This document shows positions 57,530 through 64,000 of a DNA stretch of 64,000 bases, piece by piece. The stretch spans positions 50,331,649 to 50,395,648 of the forward strand of contig NC_063166.1 of assembly GCF_023159225.1 (NCBI RefSeq), in the 5' to 3' direction. Below the pieces are notes generated by a model, which was not told the origin of the DNA, made no database searches, and was given only the letters and a program-made list of their open reading frames with translations. Position 1 is the first letter of the stretch; each line of letters begins with the position of its first letter. The DNA is from Perognathus longimembris pacificus (lineage: Eukaryota; Chordata; Mammalia; Rodentia; Heteromyidae). A program made the position numbers and the translations under genes.

Positions 57530-57768
57530 TTGCCTATTTATTTATTTATTTTGTTTATTTGTTTATTTTTAAGAGTCAGTACAAGGCCTCACACTCTTAC
57601 TTGGCTTTTTCACTCAAGGCTGGCACTCTACCACTGGAACTACATCTCCAGTTCTGCAGGTTTATTGGAGATAAGGGTCTCTGAGATTTGTCTGCTTAGG
57701 CTGGCTTCAAACCAAGAATCTCAAATCTCAGCCTCTTGAGTAACTAGGATTATAGGAGGCATTTGGCT
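57530..57768 (-). repeat. Composite SINE with TTTA tail
   Basis: (TTTA)n complement tail, then CACTCAAGGCTGGCACTCTACC, GGCTGGCTTCAAACCAAG and TCTCAGCCTCTTGAGTAACT. Confidence 0.85.
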
Positions 57769-57784
57769 GTATTTATTATTTGTT

Positions 57785-58015
57785 TGTGTGTGCCAGTCCT
57801 GGGGTTTGAACTCAGGCACTATCCCTGAGCTCATTTGACTCAAGTCTAGCACTCTACTACTTCAACCACAGCACCACTTCTGGCCTTTTCTGAGTAGTTT
57901 GTTGAAGATAAGAATCTCATGGACACTCCTGCCCGGGCTGGCTTTGAACCACAATCTTCATATCTCAGCCTTCTGAGTAGCTAAGATTACAGATGTGAGC
58001 CACCAGCACCTGGTA
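57785..58015 (-). repeat. Composite SINE
   Basis: CCAGTCCTGGGGTTTGAACTC, CTAGCACTCTACTACTTC and GAGTAGCTAAGATTACAGATG. It is tandem with the previous copy in the same orientation. Confidence 0.88.
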
Positions 58016-58375
58016 TGGCTACCTTTTTATAATTTGAATCTACCCAATCTACTGGATAGAGTCAGCCAGGTGGGAAATAAAGTTAGTGTTCCTGGCTCAT
58101 TCCTGATGCGTACTTCAAGCTCCCCTAATCAGGCCATTAACAGCCTGGTACCATCAGCCCCTCATCTGTAAAACAAGAGAACCATGATACCCAAAGTCAG
58201 ACAATGAAGAATTTATGACTTACGGGAGATTTTAAGTCATCATCACAGACCTAGTCTATTGACAGAACATGGAATTTTTCCATGTCATTCCATGTTTAAA
58301 ATTGAAGCTCAGACTCTTAAAATACAAACACATGGATAATAAAATGTTTTTTTTTTTTTTAGAAACTTGGGTATT

Positions 58376-58557
58376 GCTAGTGCCAGTGGCTCATGCCTGT
58401 AATCTAAGCTTCTCAGGAGGCTGGGGTGTGAGAATGGCGGTTCTAAGTCAGCCTAGGCAAGAAATTCTATGCGAGTCATACCTCCAAGTAAACACCAAAT
58501 ATCCCAAAATGGAGCTGGAGCTGAAGTAGTAGATTGTCAGCTCTAAGTGGCCCATAT

Positions 58558-58622
<65 letters not shown>

Positions 58623-58632
58623 CATACACACA
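58376..58632 (+). repeat. Composite SINE with (CA)n(GA)n tail
   Basis: AGTGGCTCATGCCTGTAATC, TCTCAGGAGGCTGG and AGTAGTAGATTGTCAGC. The tail at 58560-58632 is (CA)n then (GA)n. Confidence 0.85.
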
Positions 58633-58697
58633 CCTTTGGTTAGCTTTCTCAAGATGGTGGATATGTACATATTCCTATTCTATTTTGGTGAATTATA

Positions 58698-58942
58698 TCT
58701 TTATTTATTTATTTATTTTTGTCAGTCAGGCTTGAACCCTGCCTGGATGCTGTCCCTGAGTTCTTTTGCTCAAGTCTAGTGCTCTACCAGTTTGAACCTC
58801 AACACCACCTTCAGTTTTCTGGTGGTAAATTGGCAATAGGAGGCTCACAGACTTTCCTTCCTGGGCTGGCTTTGAACTGCAATCTTCAGATCTCAGCCTC
58901 CTGAATAGCCAGAATTACAGGCATGTGCCACCAGCACCTGGT
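58698..58942 (-). repeat. Composite SINE
   Basis: (TTTA)n complement tail, then CTCAAGTCTAGTGCTCTACC, GCTGGCTTTGAACTGCAATC and GGCATGTGCCACCAGCACC. Confidence 0.9.
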
Positions 58943-59379
58943 AATCTCTTTAGTTCTTAATAAACAAGTCTCACTTTCTTTCCCTTCCTTATAAACTGGT
59001 GCATCCTATTGTGCCATACAAAGGTGAAGAGTGGAAATTATTTTGAATAGGCCCCCTGTGTCACTTGCCTTCTCCCTCCCTGTTGAATGGTGCATTTGGG
59101 CAGTATTTGCAACGATAGCAATGCACTACTCGTACCTCATCCTTCAGGATTCTCTGAATGGTCAGGACAAGGTATAAAGCCAGCTGGGACTGAGGACAAT
59201 GGGCTACTCATACACTGAAGGCTTTCAGAGAGCAACTAGACAATGGATCAGAAGGTCTTAAAGGTAGACAGTCTATTTCCCCAGGGAAATCTCTTCCAAG
59301 GACTTTTTCCACTCTTCTCATCATACACCTAGGGGACCATGCAGCTATCTTTAAGGAAGTCTACCTAGCATAGCTCAGA

Positions 59380-59500
59380 ACTGTGAACAAATGGAGACAA
59401 CCCTAAATGTCTAACTATAAAAAATAAAAAACTGATTACACTATAATATATCCATTCAGTCTAGCATTATGCAACCAAAATTTAAATAATAATAGAATGC
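59380..59500 (+). mobile_element. Small L1 3'-region remnant
   Basis: GGAGACAACCCTAAATGTCT, ATAATATATCCATTCAGTCT and GCATTATGCAACCAAAATTT follow a familiar old-L1 3' UTR block. Short and decayed. Confidence 0.4.
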
Positions 59501-59794
59501 TAGTATCTGGTGAAAAAAAAAATGAAGGTAGCCCTTGCTTGGGAGCAGAGTGTACTGACCAAGAAGAGATCTGAAAGAACCCACGGGTCAATAGTAAGGT
59601 CCTATGCATTGATAGTAGTTTGTATCATACAGGTATATTCATTTTCCCCCAAAACTCCTTGAATGGTTCACTCAAGATTGGTTCATATAAATGTAAATAT
59701 TCCTTAAGCAAAATATCATCAGTAAATGCTGAGCCCTAGTTAATTATCCACATGTGGAATCGCTTAGGGACAACTGTATATTGGTGTGTGTGTT

Positions 59795-60150
59795 ATGATC
59801 TGAATGTTTAAGTCCCACAGAAATTTCTGTAGTGAAACCTGATCCCCAATTGATGATATTGGGTTGGGCATTGGGAAGGTGATTAGATCATGGGAGTTCT
59901 GCCTTCATCCATGGGAGTATTGCCATCATAGTAGAGACTCCAGAGAGATAGGCAGAGTTCTCATCATGAGAAAACAAAGGAGAAGTCACTATCTCTGAAC
60001 CAGAAAGTGGGCCCTCACCACACTCCCTATCTCCTGGCACTTTGATCTTAGTCATCCCAGCCTTCTAGAACTATAAAAAATGAATGCCCGTGATTTATAT
60101 GCTGTACACATAAACCAAGACCATGGGATCTGTTATTAAAAAAATGAATC
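59795..60150 (+). mobile_element. MaLR-like LTR remnant (MST/MLT-type)
   Basis: ATGATCTGAATGTTTAAGTC, GGAAGGTGATTAGATCATGGG, CCAGAAAGTGGGCCCTCACC, TTGATCTTAGTCATCCCAGCC and TTCTAGAACTATAAAAAATG follow the MaLR LTR order closely. It is non-coding. Confidence 0.6.
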
Positions 60151-60234
60151 ACTGGATGAATGCAGCGAGGGAGAAATGTAGGATTTAATAAAAACAAATG
60201 GAGATAAAGTTTCATTATAGAATATAGGTTATAG

Positions 60235-60432
60235 GGGCTGGGAATGTGGCTTAGTGGTAGAGTACTTGCCTAGCATGCATGAAGCCCTGGATTTGATTTC
60301 TCAGCACCACATAAACAGAAAAAGCCGGAAGAGGTGCTGAGGTAGAGTGCTAACCTTGAACAAAAAGAAGCCAAGGACAGCACTCAGACCCTGCCTGAGT
60401 TCAAGCCCCAGGACTGGCAATAAATAAATAAA
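60235..60432 (+). repeat. Dimeric ID SINE
   Basis: GGGGCTGGGAATGTGGCTTAG starts it. AAAAGCCGGAAGAGGTGCTG joins to AGGTAGAGTGCTAACC with a short deletion. CAAGCCCCAGGACTGGC and an AATAAATAAAA tail end it. Confidence 0.92.
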
Positions 60433-60900
60433 ATATAGATTCTACATATGTAGGTGTTTTTCTGCCACTAAATGCTTTTAACTTTTGTTTGAGATTTATA
60501 CTAAAACAATGATGTTCACAACACCATTTTTATTATAATGTTAAGAAAAGTTATTTCTGAGTATCGAGATGAGAAATGTCTTGCTCACATTCTCATTTTT
60601 GACACTGTATATGTGTCAATGCATATCTCTTCTCTAAAGCTCTCTTCTCTTAAGCTCAAAATTGAAAATTAAGAATCTTGTGGCCAGGAATTGGAGTAGA
60701 GTGATCCAGCACCAACTGTCCTGTGACAGGTACTCAAGATGGTCATTGACTAACAACACCTTGATGGGCTTTGTCATCATAGCCACCAGCAATATCATAT
60801 TTTTCATGCAGTGCTATAGCCTCTGAAATATCTTGTTCAATTGACACTATTTCCTTTTTTGAAATCAATCTACAGATGGCTTAAGAATAATCACTAGAAA

Positions 60901-61147
60901 GCCAGATGCTAGTGGCGCACACTTGTAATCCTAGCTACTTGGGAAGCTGAGATCTGAGGATTTCAGTTAGAAGCTAGTCTGAGTGGGAAAGTCTTTGAGA
61001 CTCTTACCTCCAAGTAACCACCAACAAAGCCAGAATAGAACTGTGGCTCAAGTAACAGAGTGCCAGCACTCTGTTGAGCAGAGAAGCTCAATGACAGTAC
61101 CCAGGCCCTAAGTTCAAGTGCTGGGGCCAGCACAAAACATAAAAAAT
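60901..61147 (+). repeat. Composite 7SL-ID SINE
   Basis: GCTAGTGGCGCACACTTGTAATC, CTGAGATCTGAGGAT, GTGGCTCAAGTAACAGAGTG and GGCCCTAAGTTCAAGTGC. A small internal duplication of a GTGCCAGCACTCTGTTGAGC-like segment is seen. Confidence 0.88.
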
Positions 61148-63765
61148 TTAAAGGTAAGTAGTATTAGAGCTGATGTACTATTACACTTCACAGTTGGATT
61201 TTAAACAGCAATATGAAGTTATACAGAAATTCCAGATCTAATTTTTCTTGATAGGCATGGGATGCTCAGAGTTAAGGATAGGTGGATATTAGAGGTAGTA
61301 TGGCAAACATACTAAGTTGAGCCTTAGATCCTCAGTAGCTGATGAGCAGAATTAGTGGGGTACAAATCTAATTGGCACATGCACCATTTTACAATCTACT
61401 AAGACAATGTTTATATTATTTTCTAGTTTGATATTTTTATTAGTAGACAATGGAAATTTCTTGTTCTCATTTTGAATTATTGGCACAAATAGCTGCACCC
61501 TTTCATTTTAATTTTTAAATTGTTTAATGTATAGACAGTGAGATTCAATTCTTTTGGTATAGATTTTGTGAATTTTGTCAAATACATAGTCATGTAACCA
61601 CAGGTCCAATAGGAATGTACATTTTTCTCCCAAGAACATATACATATAAACATCCAAGTCTGCTTGTAGCAAGTTTTAGGAATGTTCTTTTTCATTTCAT
61701 TTTATACCTGGAGAAATTGAAGCCATATACAAGTCTTACAACTTCTTTGCTGATCAACAGTTTCTGAAGTCTTGTTTTGTGAATGTTTACCCTTGTCTTA
61801 ACAAAAATAGCATTGTAGAAAGAAAAATTGATTGCTATGAAGATGGAGATACTGTGCGAATAAAAAAGCATTTTTCTGCAATATGAGTTCAAGATCAAAG
61901 TGTTGTGAACAGCTGCATGGTTCAGGGAACACCACTATACTAGCAAGGCTATTTTGATACTGAGTATCAAGTCCAAATTCTACTCACCTCATTCTTGGCC
62001 ACTTGCTAGCAGGGTGACATTTGGGCAAAGTGTTTCATCTCTCTGTGCCTTAGTTTATTTAATAAGTAAAATATACTATAATATTGTCTACTTTTATAAT
62101 GGCATTCTAGGGATTACATACAGTCTTAGTGATACAGAAAGCAATCAATAAACTTTTGATATCTTCATTACTCCTATATGTAATTAAATCCTACTTACAT
62201 GTATAACGTTCTATTTCAGATGCATATGCTGGATCTGGACCCATTGCAAATAGCACTGAAAATATTAGAAGAGGGAAGTCTACATCTGACTTCTAGGCAG
62301 CTTTTTCCATGGAAAATTCTACCAAGAAGGGCTGGTGGAGAAAAATCTGAAGCTTTTGCTGCAGGACAGAGAGGAAGTCTTCTCTGGATATTCTTTTTAA
62401 AATAGTTGACAAGGCACACATGAACATCGTGCTTGGTGTAGAGACAAAGACAGTAGGGCAAGGACTCAAGAATGTCCCACTCTGGGATGCCTCTTTCCCG
62501 TCATCAGGCTGTTATTGTAAACTTAAGATGACACCTTTTGGGCAGGGATTCCCTCTCATGCCTAAAGCAGTGGCTTTGATCAAGGGTTGTTGTGGTTTCT
62601 CAAAAGGAGAGACAAACAGGTTGGTAGTAACAGATGGTTTTCTACTCCAGTCAAGACTGCAGGCTCATTTACTCAAAAGCTTCAAGATAGGTAAGGGAAA
62701 AGTTGTGCTCATGGAATACATATGTGCTTATCATTAGTGTCTGGATTCTGGAACCTCAAATCTCACTGAAGCTTCCAAAACACTTGCAGGAAATTGACCT
62801 TGAGGAAGAGAAGGCACCTACCACATGTGTTTATGGAGGGGCTGATTGGACAACCACCATTCACTACCTCCCTGTTTTCTGTGATCTTCTGTTATCTGAC
62901 AGGGACCATTCCTACCCACTAGTCTTGCTTCCCACACTCCCCATTCTCCCACTTCCCACTTGGTGCTCTGCTCTGCTCACCCTGCCACCATCATTAGTGG
63001 TCAGAGTCACCACTCATAGTGGCAGCCCCTGACTCTTCAGCTCAGCTTTCTTCCTAAAGACAGCTCCCTCTGCTATGTTCCTTACCTGTCTGTCTCCTAC
63101 TTCTCCTTCTATTTATAATCTTGTCCCATTCTCAATCTGACAACCCGTCTCCCCACACAAAAATTGATCTCCAAATAACATTATCAGAATTTCTTCACAC
63201 TGTTGGATTGTGGGACTTTAAAGTAGATAAATACATTCCAGTTAAGAGCAATCATCTAAGCAATAATGGATTCAGTTAGATTTTTTTTGACTCAGGTTTT
63301 TTTGGTGTTCTGATAGAAGCAGTTTGGCTTAAACTTACAGGTGTACATTGGACATTCTATAATGCTTAGAACGTGTTTATGACAACTTTGCCATTGCTCT
63401 TCTATTTGCTTTCAATATATAACAAAACACTCAAACAACTTAGTGGTGTAAGACAATGTTGATTTGATTCTGCTCAAGGACTCTGTATGTCAGGAATGTG
63501 TGTGGGGCAAAGGACAGTCAGTGGCTTGTTTTGGCTTCTCCTTGTCTGAGGCCTCAGCTGGGGACGCTTGTATGGGATTGACTCTAGTTACAGAAAGCTG
63601 GAAGCACACAGGAACATCTTCGCTCAGGTGTGAAAGGGTGATGGAAGATGAAACTGCTGGCCAGGATGCCTAAGCAAGCATTCTCTTTGAACTTCCTCAC
63701 AGGATGAACTTCCTCACATACATAAATGTTCTACATGTGGTTAAAGACTCCAGAATCTCTGTATC
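61148..63765. other. Intergenic, no recognised gene
   Basis: AT-rich at the left, mixed at the right. ORFs up to about 109 codons have no recognised family, and no RNA gene is seen. Confidence 0.45.
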
Positions 63766-63998
63766 AAGAATCTATGTGGGGGCTGGGAATATGGTCTAGT
63801 GGCAAGAGTGCTTGACTTGTATACATGAAAACCTGGGTTCGATTCCCCAGGACCACATATATAGAAAAAGGCCAAAAGTGGCGCTGTGGCTCAAGTGGCA
63901 GAGTGCTAGCCTTGAGCAGAAAGAAGCCAGGGACAGTGCTCAGGCCCTGAGTCCAAGGCCCAGGACTGGCAAAAAAAAAAAAAAAAGAATCTATGTGG
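63766..63998 (+). repeat. Full-length dimeric ID SINE with perfect 14-bp target duplications
   Basis: AAGAATCTATGTGG is at 63766-63779 and 63985-63998. The body at 63780-63984 gives the clearest copy of the family here: GGGCTGGGAATATGGTCTAG, GTTCGATTCCCCAGGACC, GGCGCTGTGGCTCAAGTGG, CAGGCCCTGAGTCCAAGG and poly(A). Confidence 0.97.
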
Positions 63999-64000
63999 CA

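Noticed and set aside
63780..63860. tRNA-like sequence as a tRNA gene
   Set aside because: The tRNA-like heads here belong to repeated ID-type SINEs with target duplications and A-rich tails, not to single-copy tRNA genes.

Overview
The window is mammalian nuclear DNA with one protein-coding gene, PAX1 (paired box 1), on the minus strand at about 23.8-31.7 kb. Two abundant SINE families point to a rodent. One is a composite with a 7SL-like (B1/Alu-type) head and an ID-like tail. The other is a dimeric, tRNA-derived ID-type element. Their form and density suggest a castorimorph such as a kangaroo rat or pocket mouse; that assignment is an inference from family resemblance, not a database match.

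PAX1 has five coding exons: 31445-31718, 30579-30982 (interrupted by an assembly gap), 29472-29614, 28478-28700 and 23824-23912. All splice sites outside the gap are canonical and the phases agree. The complete paired domain is readable. The rest of exon 2, expected to hold the octapeptide motif, lies in a 500-base run of N (30079-30578). Exon 5 encodes the short C-terminus ending in PIPASTS. The same bases in another frame encode a C-terminus resembling the longer human isoform. A CpG-rich promoter with a CCAAT box and two facing CRE half-sites lies upstream of the ATG.

Layout: 1-17.5 kb is intergenic DNA (downstream of PAX1) dense in SINEs, old L1 and MaLR-like remnants and microsatellites. 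17.5-39.3 kb holds PAX1 and its flanks, with only three recognisable SINEs, a 50-bp-unit tandem repeat downstream of the gene, a repeat-poor 4.6-kb intron 4, and an unassigned CpG island about 2.7 kb upstream of the start codon. 39.3-64 kb is again repeat-dense intergenic DNA. In other mammals this side of PAX1 faces NKX2-2 and the other side faces FOXA2 (general knowledge); neither gene is in the window.

No other protein-coding gene, RNA gene or novel enzymatic system was found. The most unusual items are two retrotransposon insertions sharing one target site, giving three identical 13-bp repeats; an L1 fragment whose 5' end folds back on itself; a 38-bp tailless SINE head with perfect target-site duplications; the two-frame C-terminus of PAX1; and the SINE depletion around the gene.
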